Translations under genes and position numbers: made by a program
Shown here: one piece after another, positions 7,986 through 17,991 of the stretch
Layout: every line of letters starts with the position of its first letter
Position numbering within the stretch: position 1 is the first letter of the stretch
Source: Lentibacter algarum
GTDB lineage: Bacteria; Pseudomonadota; Alphaproteobacteria; Rhodobacterales; Rhodobacteraceae
Assembly (NCBI RefSeq): GCF_040580765.1
Contig: NZ_CP158687.1
Location: 1,798,001 to 1,862,000, forward strand
Direction: 5' to 3'
DNA: 64,000 nt
Notes under the pieces: generated by a model
Seen by the model: the letters and a program-made list of their open reading frames with translations, nothing else
Databases searched by the model: none
What the model was told of the DNA's origin: nothing

Positions 7986-9398
7986 TCAAGAAAGTGGCGC
8001 GCGTGAAAGCGAGTACTGATAAGCTTTGTGCCAAGCTTGGCCAAGCTGCATTAGGGCAGCATCGCTATCACGCGGACCGAAGAGGGAAAGCCCGGCAGGT
8101 AGCCCGTTTGCTCCCATTTCGAGAGGAATGTTGATACAGGGCAAGCCAATCAGGCCTACAGGCGTCACGATATGCATCCAACGATGATAGGTGTCCATCG
8201 CCTGCCCTCCTATCTCGGTAGGATAGGTCCACTCAACAGGGAACGGATATAGCTGGGTCGTCGGCAAGACGAGCGCATCGTAATGCTCAAAAAGCGTTGA
8301 GCAAATCTTAAACCAGTCCGACCGCAGCACTGAAGCGCGATGTACGTCCATAGCTGAAAAAGAAAGCCCACGTTCGATCTCCCAGATCGCCTCAGGCTTG
8401 AGCTGGTCGCGCTTGGAGGCATCATTGTAAAAAACAGACAGCCCTCCTGCGATGGCCCAAGAGCGCAAAGTTGTCCAACTCTCCCAGATCGCGTCAGCTG
8501 AAAACGGCGGGGCAACAGGCTCCACTATGATGCCAAGAGCCTCAAGCTGAGGGATAGCTTCTTCGGAATGAGACATAAGCCCTGCTTCCATTGGAAAGGC
8601 TCCGCCCCAGTCGCCAAGCCAGCCAATCCGACGCCCTTTGACATGCGCATCGATGCTTGGCAGCGTCAAATCGTATGAAGCCCCATGTGGTTGACGCGGA
8701 TCAGCACCAGCTTGTGTATCAAGGAGCGCCGCCATGTCACGCGGCGTTCGCGCCATTGGACCCAATGTTGCAAGCTGGTGTAAAAAATTGTCTCCAACAG
8801 GCTCGGAAGGCATACGCCCATATGTCGGGCGGAAGCCATACACGTTATTCCAAGCCCCAGGGTTGCGCAGGCTACCCATCATGTCAGATCCATCTGCAAC
8901 CGAGAGCATCCGCGCGGCAAGCGCCGCTGCAGCCCCGCCAGAAGAGCCGCCTGCGCTCCGAGACAGATCATAGGGATTACGGGTGGCGCCATGAACAGGG
9001 TTGAACGTGTGTGAGCCAAGGCCCCATTCAGGTGTATTGGTCTTCCCGATAACAACAGCGCCGGCAGCACGCATGCGCGCAACCACGAGGTCATCTTTGG
9101 GCGCAATAGAGTTTGCGAACATCGGGTTTCCCATCGAGGTGGGTAGCCCTTCGGCATTGGCGAGGTCTTTCACGGCCACTGGGATACCATGAAGCCAGCC
9201 CTTGCGAGGTGTCTCATCCATCGCGCGAGCCTCAGCCATCAATTCATCGGCATCGCGCAAGGACACGATGGCATTGACCTGGGGGTTGACCCTGTCGATC
9301 TGAGAAAGTGTCGCTTCCATCAGTTCTGCAGCGCTCAGCTGTCCCTCAGCAATGGCCTGTGACTGATCAAGGGCTGTCATATTTGTGATATCATTCAT
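7986..9398 (-). CDS. Amidase signature family enzyme
   Basis: The 470-residue soluble product hydrolyses an amide bond; the substrate is not evident. The amidase signature is complete: the catalytic Lys in GIPVAVKDLANAEGLPTSMG (about residue 75), the Ser-rich SAGGSSGGAAAALAARM (about 150), and GSDMMGSLRNPGAWNNVYGF. It lacks GatB/GatC neighbours and GatA-like C-terminal features, so it is not likely the GatA tRNA amidotransferase subunit. AAGGA sits 7 nt before ATG 9398. The gene stands alone between prfB and DUF2189. Confidence 0.88.
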   Translation of the reverse strand: MNDITNMTALDQSQAIAEGQLSAAELMEATLSQIDRVNPQVNAIVSLRDADELMAEARAMDETPRKGWLHGIPVAVKDLANAEGLPTSMGNPMFANSIAPKDDLVVARMRAAGAVVIGKTNTPEWGLGSHTFNPVHGATRNPYDLSRSAGGSSGGAAAALAARMLSVADGSDMMGSLRNPGAWNNVYGFRPTYGRMPSEPVGDNFLHQLATLGPMARTPRDMAALLDTQAGADPRQPHGASYDLTLPSIDAHVKGRRIGWLGDWGGAFPMEAGLMSHSEEAIPQLEALGIIVEPVAPPFSADAIWESWTTLRSWAIAGGLSVFYNDASKRDQLKPEAIWEIERGLSFSAMDVHRASVLRSDWFKICSTLFEHYDALVLPTTQLYPFPVEWTYPTEIGGQAMDTYHRWMHIVTPVGLIGLPCINIPLEMGANGLPAGLSLFGPRDSDAALMQLGQAWHKAYQYSLSRAPLS

Positions 9399-9593
9399 CG
9401 CCGTGTCCTTCTCGCGCTTAGTTTATGCTGGCGCGGGTTTAAGCGGAGCGCAAGGTACAATCAGATGAAAGCTTCTAAGGCACTAAAGCATTCACTTCAC
9501 GTCAGTTAGAAGCTCGCGCAAGACAAGCTGTGTACTGGGTTCGGCATGATACGTCTGAGTGCAACAGCGAGCGCTGCTTGGGCAAACCTCTGG

Positions 9594-10721
9594 TTAAAAG
9601 TCGCCCTGAGCTTCTGAACGAGACTTACCAGCAACATCCATCGCCAGCGTCGCGGCCATCAAGCCATCAAGATCACCGTCCAGAACACCTTTGGTATCGG
9701 AGGTTTCAAAATTGGTGCGCAGATCTTTCACCATCTGGTAGGGCTGCAGAACGTATGAGCGGATTTGGTTTCCCCACCCCGCATCACCTTTGTTCTCATG
9801 CATTTCGTTCACAGCAGCGTTGCGGCGATCAAGCTCCATTTGGTAAAGGCGTGATTTGAGCGCTTTCATCGCGATATCGCGGTTTTGGTGTTGGGATTTC
9901 TCCGAGCTGGTCACAACAATACCTGTCGGTGCGTGGGTGATACGCACAGCAGAGTCAGTCGTGTTTACGTGCTGCCCGCCGGCTCCAGAGGAGCGGTAGG
10001 TGTCGATACGGATATCGGCTGGGTTGACTTCAATTTCGATATTGTCATCTACAACAGGATAAACACCAACTGATGTAAAGGAGGTGTGGCGCTTGGCGGC
10101 GCTATCAAATGGACTAATCCGTACGAGACGGTGCACGCCGCTCTCTGACTTGAGCCAGCCATAGGCATTGTGCCCAGAAATCTTATAGGTCGCCGATTTT
10201 ATGCCAGCCTCTTCTCCCGCGCTCTCGGCTTGGAGTTCGACTTTATAGCCCTTCTTCTCGGCCCAACGCACATACATCCGCGCAAGCATTGAAGCCCAAT
10301 CGCAGCTCTCCGTGCCCCCTGCACCCGAATTGATCTCAAGGAAGGTATCATTGGCATCAGCCTCACCATCCAACAGCGCTTCAAGTTCTTTTTCGGCTGC
10401 CTTTTTCTTGAGTGATTTCAGAGCCTCTTCAGCCTCTTTTATCACCTCGGCATCGCCCTCCATTTCGCCCAATTCGATCAACTCGATGTTGTCGGACAGA
10501 TCGCCAGCAATCGTATCATAGCTTTCCATCGCATCAACAAGCGCCTGCCGCTCGCGCATGAGCTTCTGAGCGTTCTCTGGGTTGTCCCAAAGAGTCGGGT
10601 CTTCCACCCGGGCGTTAAACTCTTCAAGCCTATGAGGCGCAGTCTCTCGATCCATCCGCTGGGCCAAAAGCACCAGTGACTTTTCGACTTCGGCAACAAT
10701 GCCCTGAATTTCTGCGCGCAT
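9594..10721 (-). CDS. prfB: Peptide chain release factor 2
   Basis: The 375-residue product reads UGA and UAA stop codons and triggers peptidyl-tRNA hydrolysis. The stop-codon recognition tripeptide SPF (residues 203-205) and the catalytic GGQ in [10 protein letters not shown] (248-250) are present. ATG 10721 is preceded by AAGGA with 6-nt spacing; an in-frame GTG at 10739 is less likely. The reading frame is continuous: the programmed +1 frameshift (CTTTGA) of the E. coli gene is absent, as is common in alphaproteobacteria. It lies 82 bp downstream of mrcA on the same strand. The 195-bp gap 9399-9593 has nothing I can name. Confidence 0.95.
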   Translation of the reverse strand: MRAEIQGIVAEVEKSLVLLAQRMDRETAPHRLEEFNARVEDPTLWDNPENAQKLMRERQALVDAMESYDTIAGDLSDNIELIELGEMEGDAEVIKEAEEALKSLKKKAAEKELEALLDGEADANDTFLEINSGAGGTESCDWASMLARMYVRWAEKKGYKVELQAESAGEEAGIKSATYKISGHNAYGWLKSESGVHRLVRISPFDSAAKRHTSFTSVGVYPVVDDNIEIEVNPADIRIDTYRSSGAGGQHVNTTDSAVRITHAPTGIVVTSSEKSQHQNRDIAMKALKSRLYQMELDRRNAAVNEMHENKGDAGWGNQIRSYVLQPYQMVKDLRTNFETSDTKGVLDGDLDGLMAATLAMDVAGKSRSEAQGDF

Positions 10722-10802
10722 GGGTCTTCCTTGGATCACGTTTCAGGGACTGATAGCGTAGCTCCGAGCCAGCGGCAAGCGCAGGCTCAGACGCCCGCAT
10801 GT

Positions 10803-13319
10803 TTAATAAAGTCCGCCCGAGCTAAGCGTTCCAAAGCCAGCTTTGGGACCAACAACGGCTTTTTTGCCTGTTGAGGTCGTGACTTGCTTGGCCGCTTCCG
10901 TTTCGCGAACGAGAGGCAGGTTAGCTCCCATCGCGAAACCACCATCAAAAGTGATCCCGAAGTCGATCTGCTCCCCCTCGCGGAAGCATTCGATAACAAC
11001 ATGATCGCCCTCAGCGCTGTCTGACAAGCGCGCACCCGTAAAACGGTCGATTTTGATGAATTCGCATTCTTTCGGCGCACGGAATTTACCAGCCCCATAC
11101 TTCTTGATCGCAGAACTCATGAACCTCTGGAAAACAGGACCACACATCCCACCGCCTGACGCGCCGCTGCCCATAGAGCGCGGATTATCAAACCCAATAT
11201 AACAGCCCGCCACGATATTGTTTGTGAAACCAATGAACCAAACATCTTTGGCATCATTGGTTGTACCAGTTTTACCCGCAACAGGCACACCCAGATTCAC
11301 CGATTTGCTCGCCGTTCCGCGAGACACAACCCCTGTCATCATGGATGTGAGCTGATACGCGGTCACAGCATTCATGACGCGCTCACGGTTGTTTACAATC
11401 ACAGGCGCTTCAGACCGGGGCAGCGTTGGGTTAACACAGTCAGTACACACTCGGTCATCGTGTCTATAGACGGTCTTGCCATATCGGTCTTGAACGCGGT
11501 CAATCAATGTCGGCTCAACACGCTGCCCACCGTTGGCAAACATGGCATAGGCCGACACCATTTTGTAGAGTGTGGTCTCTTCCGAGCCGAGCGAGTTCGC
11601 CAAAAAGCGTCCCATTCCATCATAGACTCCAAAACGCTCAGCATAATCAGCTACCACGTCCATCCCAACTTCCTGTGCAAGACGAATGGTCATCAGGTTT
11701 CGCGATTGCTCGATCCCAGTGCGCAGCGGGGTGGGCCCATAGTAGCGGTTCGAGGCGTTTTGCGGCCTCCAAAGGCCTTGTGGCGTGTTGATCTCAATCG
11801 GCGCATCAACAACAATCGTTGCAGGCGTATATCCGCTATCAAGTGCCGACGCATACACAAATGGTTTAAACGAAGACCCGGGCTGGCGTCTCGCCTGTGT
11901 GGCGCGGTTGAAAACAGAATGCTGGTAAGAAAACCCACCCTGCATAGCAATCACGCGGCCTGTGTTCACATCCATAGCCATGAAACCGCCCTGCACTTCA
12001 GGTACCTGCCTTAGCGTCCAGCGGATAAAGTCTCCTGCTCCTTCGTCGCCCGTTGTCATGCGCCGAACAAGCACAACATCTCCGATTTTGAAACTGTCAC
12101 CAAAACCGCCGCGCAACCATGAAATATCTTTACGTGGGATAACAAAAGGCTCTGCCTCTGTCTCGCTGATGCCCTCGATACCAATACGCATGGATTGGTC
12201 CGCAATTTCAAGCACAACAGCGGGGAACCAATGGCTCTCCAGATTAATGTCCCGCGGTACGTTGGTTCCGGCCAAGGCCTCTCGCCAATCCGCCTCAGTT
12301 GCTAGGTTTTCTGCCGAAATGCTTTTACCGGTCCCGCGCCAGCGACCAACACCACGGTCAAACTGCTCCAGCTGGCGCTGAAGAGCCGCCGCCGCAACTT
12401 CCTGCATCTCAGGATCAATCGTTGCGCGCACAGTCATACCACCCGTGAAAAACTCTTCTTCACCGAAATCATTTGAGAGCTGCCGGCGGATTTCGTCTGT
12501 AAAATAGTCGCGTGGCGGCAAGCCGTCTTTGAACGGCTCAAAGTCACCATTCTGAACCGACCGAAGTGGAAGCTCGCGTTCAGATTTGTACACAGCTTCA
12601 GAAATGTAGCCGTTCTCAAACATTTCCTTCAGAACAAAATTTCGCCGTTGAAGCACACGCTCTTTGTTTCGAACAGGGTGAAAACGCCCGGGAGCCTTTG
12701 GCATAGACGCCAAGGTAGCAGCTTCATGTGGGGCCAGTTCGCTCAAGGTTTTGTTAAAATAAGCCTGCGCGGCTGCAGTCACACCAAAAGAGTTCTGCCC
12801 GAGAAAAATTTCGTTCAGGTAGAGCTCGAGAATACGCTCCTTATCCAGTGTTTCCTCAAGCCGCGTAGCAAGGATAATCTCTTTGATCTTACGTTCGGCC
12901 TGGCGGTCAGCCGAGAGTAGAAAATTCTTAACGACCTGCTGGGTAATGGTCGAAGCCCCACGCACACTTCCACCCTTCATGGCGTCAACAGCAGCTGACG
13001 CGATACCGCGCGTGTCATAGCCCTGGTGCACATAGAAATTCTTATCTTCCGCGCTGATAAACGCATATTTCACAAGCTGCGGGATTTCTTCGGCTGGTGT
13101 AAACAGACGGCGTTCGCGCGCGAATTCGTCGAGCATGCGCCCCTCACCCGAGTAGATGCGGCTGATAGTGGGCGGCTGATACTGTGAGAGGCTTTCATGG
13201 CTTGGCAGGTCTTGGCCATAAATGTAAAAAATCGCACCAATAGAAAGCGCCACAGCCATAAGACCGAGGGTGATGAGGCTAAAAAGGCCCCCGAGGGCCG
13301 AGAACAAGAATCTAATCAC
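10803..13319 (-). CDS. mrcA: Penicillin-binding protein 1A, bifunctional transglycosylase/transpeptidase
   Basis: The 838-residue class A PBP polymerises and cross-links peptidoglycan in the periplasm. A single N-terminal membrane anchor (about residues 5-34) is followed by a GT51 glycosyltransferase domain with catalytic Glu in SAEDKNFYVHQGYD (E91), an OB-like region (about 300-420) typical of PBP1a, and the transpeptidase domain with SxxK in PGSSFKPFVYAS, the SRN motif and KTG in AGKTGTTNDAKDVWF. The start is GTG 13319 with AGGGG upstream. It lies 118 bp downstream of the AMIN-type amidase on the same strand, a plausible cell-wall unit. Confidence 0.95.
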   Translation of the reverse strand: MIRFLFSALGGLFSLITLGLMAVALSIGAIFYIYGQDLPSHESLSQYQPPTISRIYSGEGRMLDEFARERRLFTPAEEIPQLVKYAFISAEDKNFYVHQGYDTRGIASAAVDAMKGGSVRGASTITQQVVKNFLLSADRQAERKIKEIILATRLEETLDKERILELYLNEIFLGQNSFGVTAAAQAYFNKTLSELAPHEAATLASMPKAPGRFHPVRNKERVLQRRNFVLKEMFENGYISEAVYKSERELPLRSVQNGDFEPFKDGLPPRDYFTDEIRRQLSNDFGEEEFFTGGMTVRATIDPEMQEVAAAALQRQLEQFDRGVGRWRGTGKSISAENLATEADWREALAGTNVPRDINLESHWFPAVVLEIADQSMRIGIEGISETEAEPFVIPRKDISWLRGGFGDSFKIGDVVLVRRMTTGDEGAGDFIRWTLRQVPEVQGGFMAMDVNTGRVIAMQGGFSYQHSVFNRATQARRQPGSSFKPFVYASALDSGYTPATIVVDAPIEINTPQGLWRPQNASNRYYGPTPLRTGIEQSRNLMTIRLAQEVGMDVVADYAERFGVYDGMGRFLANSLGSEETTLYKMVSAYAMFANGGQRVEPTLIDRVQDRYGKTVYRHDDRVCTDCVNPTLPRSEAPVIVNNRERVMNAVTAYQLTSMMTGVVSRGTASKSVNLGVPVAGKTGTTNDAKDVWFIGFTNNIVAGCYIGFDNPRSMGSGASGGGMCGPVFQRFMSSAIKKYGAGKFRAPKECEFIKIDRFTGARLSDSAEGDHVVIECFREGEQIDFGITFDGGFAMGANLPLVRETEAAKQVTTSTGKKAVVGPKAGFGTLSSGGLY

Positions 13320-13437
13320 GTGTTTCCCCTGATGCGCGCGCCCTGTCTATACGCCCAAGGCACGACGAGGTCAAAATCAACTGACAGTGAATTTGGGCTG
13401 GTTTTCGCCAGTTCCGCCCGCGTCTTGGCAAGCGTGC

Positions 13438-14661
13438 TCATTGACGGACCACGCGGCGGATGGCTTCATCCGCGAGGATCCAGGCCTGAATACCATCTCG
13501 GATTCCCTCCGCCATTTTGCGACGCCACAAAGGATCAACAACATTTTCAAAATCGCGGTCACTCGACAGAAACCCGATCTCCAGCAAGATCGAAGGAATG
13601 TCAGCCGCTTTGAGCACAGAAAAAGCAGCTGCACGATATGGCCGCCGGTTGAGAGGCGCCCCCTTTATCTCGAGACCGCCCACAATCGCTTTGGCCAAAC
13701 GCTCCGTCCGCGGCTGTGTCTCCTGTCGCGCAAGATCGAGCAAGACATCAGCAACCACATCATCTTGACCCGTGAGGTCTGTCCCTGAAAGCATATCAGC
13801 CCGATCATGCCGCTCAGCCAACAGAGCCGAAGCCTCATCAGTGGCGTCATCGGCCAACGTGTGAACAGTCGCTCCATGCGCATGACCTTCGCTCAGCGCA
13901 TCGGCATGTAGCGAGATAAAGATATCAGCCTCCGCTTGATGGGCCATAGCCACGCGGCGCTCAAGTGAAACAAAGTTGTCGTCCGTGCGCGTCAAAAGCA
14001 CGTCGACATTGGGGAGCCGTCTAAGTTCTTCCTCTATTTCACGCGCAAAAGCGAGCATAAGCTCTTTTTCCGTTTGGCCTTCCCGCGAAGCTCCGGGATC
14101 AATGCCGCCATGCCCAGGATCGAGGACAACCAGAACCCGTCCAGTTTGCTTGCGCGGCAGCGAAGCAACCGGATCAGGCCAGACATCGCCCTTGGGCGGC
14201 CCTGCTCGGTCTGCAAACGTCGCCTCATCGGATGTATCGAGAACAACCGTGAGCACAGCCGTTCCCCTCTGGTCGTCACGGCTCATCTCTGCTGATCTTA
14301 GCGTAAAAGCCCCCCCAAGCTCCGCAACCATGCGTGACCATCCAGGGCGAAAGCCGCCAAAACGCACGCTCGTCAACGCTTTGGCTTCGGCGAAAAGCTC
14401 TTCAGAAACCCCAGCCCAATCTACCTCACGAAAATCAAGCACAAGGCGGCGTGGTTCATCCAAGGTATAAACACGATAGGGTACGGGCTGACTGAGCGTC
14501 AGTGTGAGCGTCAAGGCCCCCCTCTGCAAGCTTGCACCGCTCAGTGATGGATCAACGCGCGCCAAGCCACTCAGGGACTGGGCACTCGCTGACGGCACAA
14601 GCCAAGAAACCCCACCAATTAAGGCAAACACCACCGTAATAACTGCTAATAGCCTGCTCAT
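13438..14661 (-). CDS. amiC: N-acetylmuramoyl-L-alanine amidase with AMIN domain (AmiC-like)
   Basis: The 407-residue product has a signal peptide (SRLLAVITVVFALIGGVSWL), an AMIN domain (about 30-135) that targets septal peptidoglycan, and an Amidase_3 domain (about 170-400). Zinc-site residues are visible: His in VVLDPGHGGIDPGA, Glu in GQTEKELMLA, His in FISLHADALSEG, and the catalytic Glu in ILLEIGFLSSDRD. It cleaves the amide between MurNAc and the stem peptide and acts in daughter-cell separation. The ATG is at 14661. Its neighbour on the same strand is mrcA. The upstream neighbour is an aminotransferase 55 bp away. Confidence 0.92.
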   Translation of the reverse strand: MSRLLAVITVVFALIGGVSWLVPSASAQSLSGLARVDPSLSGASLQRGALTLTLTLSQPVPYRVYTLDEPRRLVLDFREVDWAGVSEELFAEAKALTSVRFGGFRPGWSRMVAELGGAFTLRSAEMSRDDQRGTAVLTVVLDTSDEATFADRAGPPKGDVWPDPVASLPRKQTGRVLVVLDPGHGGIDPGASREGQTEKELMLAFAREIEEELRRLPNVDVLLTRTDDNFVSLERRVAMAHQAEADIFISLHADALSEGHAHGATVHTLADDATDEASALLAERHDRADMLSGTDLTGQDDVVADVLLDLARQETQPRTERLAKAIVGGLEIKGAPLNRRPYRAAAFSVLKAADIPSILLEIGFLSSDRDFENVVDPLWRRKMAEGIRDGIQAWILADEAIRRVVRQ

Positions 14662-14716
14662 GACCGCCTATTTCTTTCGCCTAAGCATAGCGCCAAAGCC
14701 CCCCTCAGGGAAGCTT

Positions 14717-15856
14717 CTATCTGTCAAAATACGCTTTGAGCCGTAGCAAACCTTCGCGGATCTCTTCAGTTGAGCGCGCATATGACAAGCGCAGTGTCGT
14801 TTGTCCTCGTTCAGGATCAAAATCGATACCAGGCGTCACAGCAACACCAGCTTTTGCGAGTATGTCAGAGGCCAGCGCACGACTATCATTGGTGAGATGG
14901 CTCACATCTACATAAATGTAAAACGCCCCATCAGGTGGAGCGAAGTTGCTCAAGCCCACCTTGGGGAGCTCTACAATCATCAGATCTCTATTGGCCTTAT
15001 AGACTGCCAAATTCGCCTCAAGCTCTTCAGTACACCCGAAAGCAGCGAGCGCCGCGACTTGGCTGGCATGCGGTGCGCAGATAAACATATTCTGCGCCAG
15101 CCTCTCGATCAGACGTACGTGCTCCTCAGGTACAACCATCCAGCCAATGCGCCAGCCTGTCATAGAAAAATACTTGGAGAATGAGTTAATCACATAGCAC
15201 TCATCAGTAAGCTCAAGTGCCGAGACAGCCTCACCTTCATACTCAATACCCTGATATATTTCGTCCGAAATAAAAGCTGTTTCGCTCTCAGCACAGGCAT
15301 CAATAAGGGCCTGCATCGCCTCACGTGTCAGCATCGTGCCGGAAGGGTTTGCTGGCGAAGCCACAAGAAGGCCGTCAAGTTCAAGCCCCGCAAAGTCACT
15401 CGGCACAGGCTGAAAGCGGTTTTCAGCGCTTGTCGGCAATCCGACGGGCTTCACATCTAGCGCTTTCAGGATCTGGCGATAGCTCGGATACCCGGGCTCC
15501 CCAAGGCCAACCCGCGCGCCCGCTTCAAAGAGCGCGGTGAAGGCCAATATGAACGCCCCAGAGGACCCAGACGTGATAATCACACGCTCGGGAGACAAGT
15601 TCACACCATGTTTGTCATGGTAATGCTGGGCAATACGCGCCCTCAACTCGGGCAGCCCAAGTGCAACCGAGTACCCAAGCGGCGAGGCCTCCATTGCCTC
15701 AGTCAAATGCGCCCGCGCACCTCTGGGCGCAGCCGTACCGGGCTGACCCACTTCCATATGGATGATCGAGCGCCCTGCAGCCTCCGCAGCACGGGCCTCC
15801 TCCATGACGTCCATCACAATAAAGGGATCAACCGCGCCGCGCCTTGAGTTCCGCAT
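14717..15856 (-). CDS. PLP-dependent aminotransferase class I/II (AspB-like)
   Basis: The 379-residue fold-type I aminotransferase has the PLP-binding lysine in INSFSKYFSMTGWRIGW (about residue 230), the substrate-carboxylate Arg in TTLRLSYARS near the C-terminus, and the conserved NPSGTMLTREAM segment. It resembles aspartate/aromatic aminotransferase-like enzymes; the amino acid substrate cannot be read from sequence. The ATG at 15856 opens MRNSRRGAVDPFIVMDV. It is divergent from the M48 protease at 15911 with a 54-bp gap that must carry both promoters. Confidence 0.85.
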   Translation of the reverse strand: MRNSRRGAVDPFIVMDVMEEARAAEAAGRSIIHMEVGQPGTAAPRGARAHLTEAMEASPLGYSVALGLPELRARIAQHYHDKHGVNLSPERVIITSGSSGAFILAFTALFEAGARVGLGEPGYPSYRQILKALDVKPVGLPTSAENRFQPVPSDFAGLELDGLLVASPANPSGTMLTREAMQALIDACAESETAFISDEIYQGIEYEGEAVSALELTDECYVINSFSKYFSMTGWRIGWMVVPEEHVRLIERLAQNMFICAPHASQVAALAAFGCTEELEANLAVYKANRDLMIVELPKVGLSNFAPPDGAFYIYVDVSHLTNDSRALASDILAKAGVAVTPGIDFDPERGQTTLRLSYARSTEEIREGLLRLKAYFDR

Positions 15857-15910
15857 AACTTTTCTCCTATTCTCTCTCCAAGCTTTTGGAGCGGGTGTCA
15901 GGTAAGGTCA

Positions 15911-17245
15911 ATGCAACGCAGTTTGAAATCAACGCTGGCCGCATGCCTGATGGTGGCTCTCACGGCATCTCATGCATGGGCTGTATCGCTGTTGCGTGAT
16001 CCTGATATCGAACAGAGTCTCAAACAGCTGGCCACCCCCGTGCTCAATGCAGCAGGCTTACCCGCTGGGCGCATGTCCGTTCTTGTCGTCGATGACTCCT
16101 CACTCAATGCCTTCGTGATTGACCGCGAACATATCTTTATTCACGCAGGGCTTTTGCTCAAACTCGAAACAGCAGAGCAGCTCCAGTCCGTCATTGCGCA
16201 TGAGGCTGCTCATATCGCCAACGGTCATTTGGCCCGACGCCCTGCCAACGCGCGCGCAGCTCAAAGCCTTGCCGCCTTCGGGCTCGCTTTAGCCGCCGCA
16301 GCAGGCGCGGCTGGTGGCTCCGAGGCTGGTGCCGCAATCGGGATCGGCATGCAAAGCGCAGCACAACGCTCGTTTTTCTCCCATACACGCGCCGAGGAAG
16401 CTTCAGCAGATCAGTCAGCCATCCGCTACCTGACACGCGCAGGCGTTGATCCGGCAGGCTCAGTTGAAGTGATGGACATCTTTGCTGGTCAAGACTTGCT
16501 CTCAGCTGGCCGGCAAGATCCATACGCTCGCTCACATCCGTTGTCGCGTGACCGCCTGCGCGCAATGCAAGCAGCCACCTCAGCTTACCAAGGCCAGTTT
16601 GCGAGCAACCCAACTGCAAATTACTGGTTTGCCCGCGCCAAGGGAAAACTAGGCGCATTTTACCGCGCCCCAAAATGGACACTGCGCCGAGCAGGTGACA
16701 GTGGACATAAAGACGTCGCACAAATGCGCAAAGCCATAGCTTGGCATCGGTCAGGCAAAGGCAGTGACGCCCTCAAGACAATGGCGAGCTTGATTGCAGC
16801 CGCTCCAAATGATCCATACCTGCATGAACTTCACGGCCAAATACTCTTGGAGCAGCGCCAATATAATGCGGCCCTCTCCGCCTATTCAAAAGCCGTGGCA
16901 CTTGCTCCAAGAAACGCCCTGATCGTAGGGCAATATGGACATGCTCTGCTGGTCTCAGGCAATCCCAAAGCCGCCCTGCCCCATCTTGAACGCTCCGCCA
17001 ATATTGAGCAGCGCGATGCCCGCGTCTTGCGGGATCTTGGTGGCGCATACGCCCAATTGGGCAATGCAGGGATGGCCTCATTGCTGACAGCTGAGCGGTA
17101 TGCACTGCTCGGTCGGCCAAAAGACGCCACGATCCACGCCAAGCGCGCATTTGACCTGCTCAAACGCGGCTCCCCTGGTTGGCAACGCGCACAGGATGTG
17201 CTCTTTGCCTCAGAAAGCGCCATAAATTCACGGAGAAAGAAATGA
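15911..17245 (+). CDS. Periplasmic M48 family metalloprotease with TPR repeats (BepA-like)
   Basis: The 444-residue product has a Sec signal peptide (cleavage likely after ASHAWA, residue 24), a gluzincin catalytic domain with HEAAH in QSVIAHEAAHIANGHLA and the third ligand in RAEEASADQSAIRYL, then TPR-like repeats from about residue 280 to the end (PYLHELHGQILLEQRQYNAA and similar). This layout matches BepA/LoiP-type proteases that survey outer-membrane protein assembly. The gene overlaps the following DsbA-like gene by 4 bp (ATGA), so protease and oxidoreductase are translationally coupled, consistent with a shared envelope-folding role. Confidence 0.88.
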   Translation: MQRSLKSTLAACLMVALTASHAWAVSLLRDPDIEQSLKQLATPVLNAAGLPAGRMSVLVVDDSSLNAFVIDREHIFIHAGLLLKLETAEQLQSVIAHEAAHIANGHLARRPANARAAQSLAAFGLALAAAAGAAGGSEAGAAIGIGMQSAAQRSFFSHTRAEEASADQSAIRYLTRAGVDPAGSVEVMDIFAGQDLLSAGRQDPYARSHPLSRDRLRAMQAATSAYQGQFASNPTANYWFARAKGKLGAFYRAPKWTLRRAGDSGHKDVAQMRKAIAWHRSGKGSDALKTMASLIAAAPNDPYLHELHGQILLEQRQYNAALSAYSKAVALAPRNALIVGQYGHALLVSGNPKAALPHLERSANIEQRDARVLRDLGGAYAQLGNAGMASLLTAERYALLGRPKDATIHAKRAFDLLKRGSPGWQRAQDVLFASESAINSRRKK

Positions 17246-17991
17246 CAAAAACAACAGCAGCCTTTGCTCTTATGGCAAGCCTTACAACAAGCCCACTTGC
17301 AGCGCTTGATCTCGCAGCGATGACGGCTGCCGAGCGCGCAGCCTTCCAAAACGAAATTCGCACCTACCTTCTGGAAAACCCAGAAGTGATAATGGAAGCC
17401 GTCGCTGTTTTGGAAGAACGTCAGGCAGGGCAGCAAGCCGACGCTGACGCCTCACTTGTTCAGGTGAACGGTGCTGATCTTTTTGAGGATGCCAATTCTT
17501 TTGTGGGCGGAAACCTAGAAGGCGACCTGACACTGGTCGAGTTCGTCGACTATCGCTGCGGCTACTGTCGCAAAGCCCACGACGAAGTCGCCCAGCTTAT
17601 TGAGGCAGATGGAAACATTCGATTTATCGTTAAGGAATTCCCAATCTTGGGCGAAGCCTCGGTTGTGTCCTCGCGCTTTGCTGTTGCCACCAAATTGGTC
17701 GCAGGCGATGAGGCCTATAAAGCCGTCTCAGATGCATTGATCACATTGAAATCAGACGTTGAGGAGACGGTGTTGAGGGCCTTGGCGAGCTCCCTTTCGC
17801 TCGATCCCGACGCAATCCTTGCGAAGATGGAGAGCGACGAGGTGACAGCGGTCATCGCTGAAAACCGCGCTCTTGGGCAGCGCCTCAATATTTCAGGAAC
17901 ACCGACCTTTGTAATGGGGGACCAAATCTTGCGCGGCTACATGCCACTTGCCCAAATGCAGGAGATCGCAGAAGACATTCGCTCCGAATGA
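17242..17991 (+). CDS. DsbA family thiol:disulfide oxidoreductase
   Basis: The 249-residue periplasmic protein has a signal peptide (cleavage near LAALDLA), an N-terminal helical segment (AERAAFQNEIRTYLLENPEV) of the kind found in ScsC/Com1-type DsbA proteins, and a thioredoxin fold with the active site CGYC at 106-109 and cis-Pro in ISGTPTFVMG. The N-terminal segment may support oligomerisation. ATG 17242 lies in an ATGA overlap with the M48 stop and has CGGAG upstream. It overlaps the next gene by 4 bp as well, giving a three-gene coupled unit. Confidence 0.88.
   Translation: MTKTTAAFALMASLTTSPLAALDLAAMTAAERAAFQNEIRTYLLENPEVIMEAVAVLEERQAGQQADADASLVQVNGADLFEDANSFVGGNLEGDLTLVEFVDYRCGYCRKAHDEVAQLIEADGNIRFIVKEFPILGEASVVSSRFAVATKLVAGDEAYKAVSDALITLKSDVEETVLRALASSLSLDPDAILAKMESDEVTAVIAENRALGQRLNISGTPTFVMGDQILRGYMPLAQMQEIAEDIRSE

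Noticed and set aside
9594..10739. Programmed +1 frameshift in prfB
   Set aside because: The frame is continuous from ATG 10721 to the stop and has no CTTTGA site, so no frameshift is needed.
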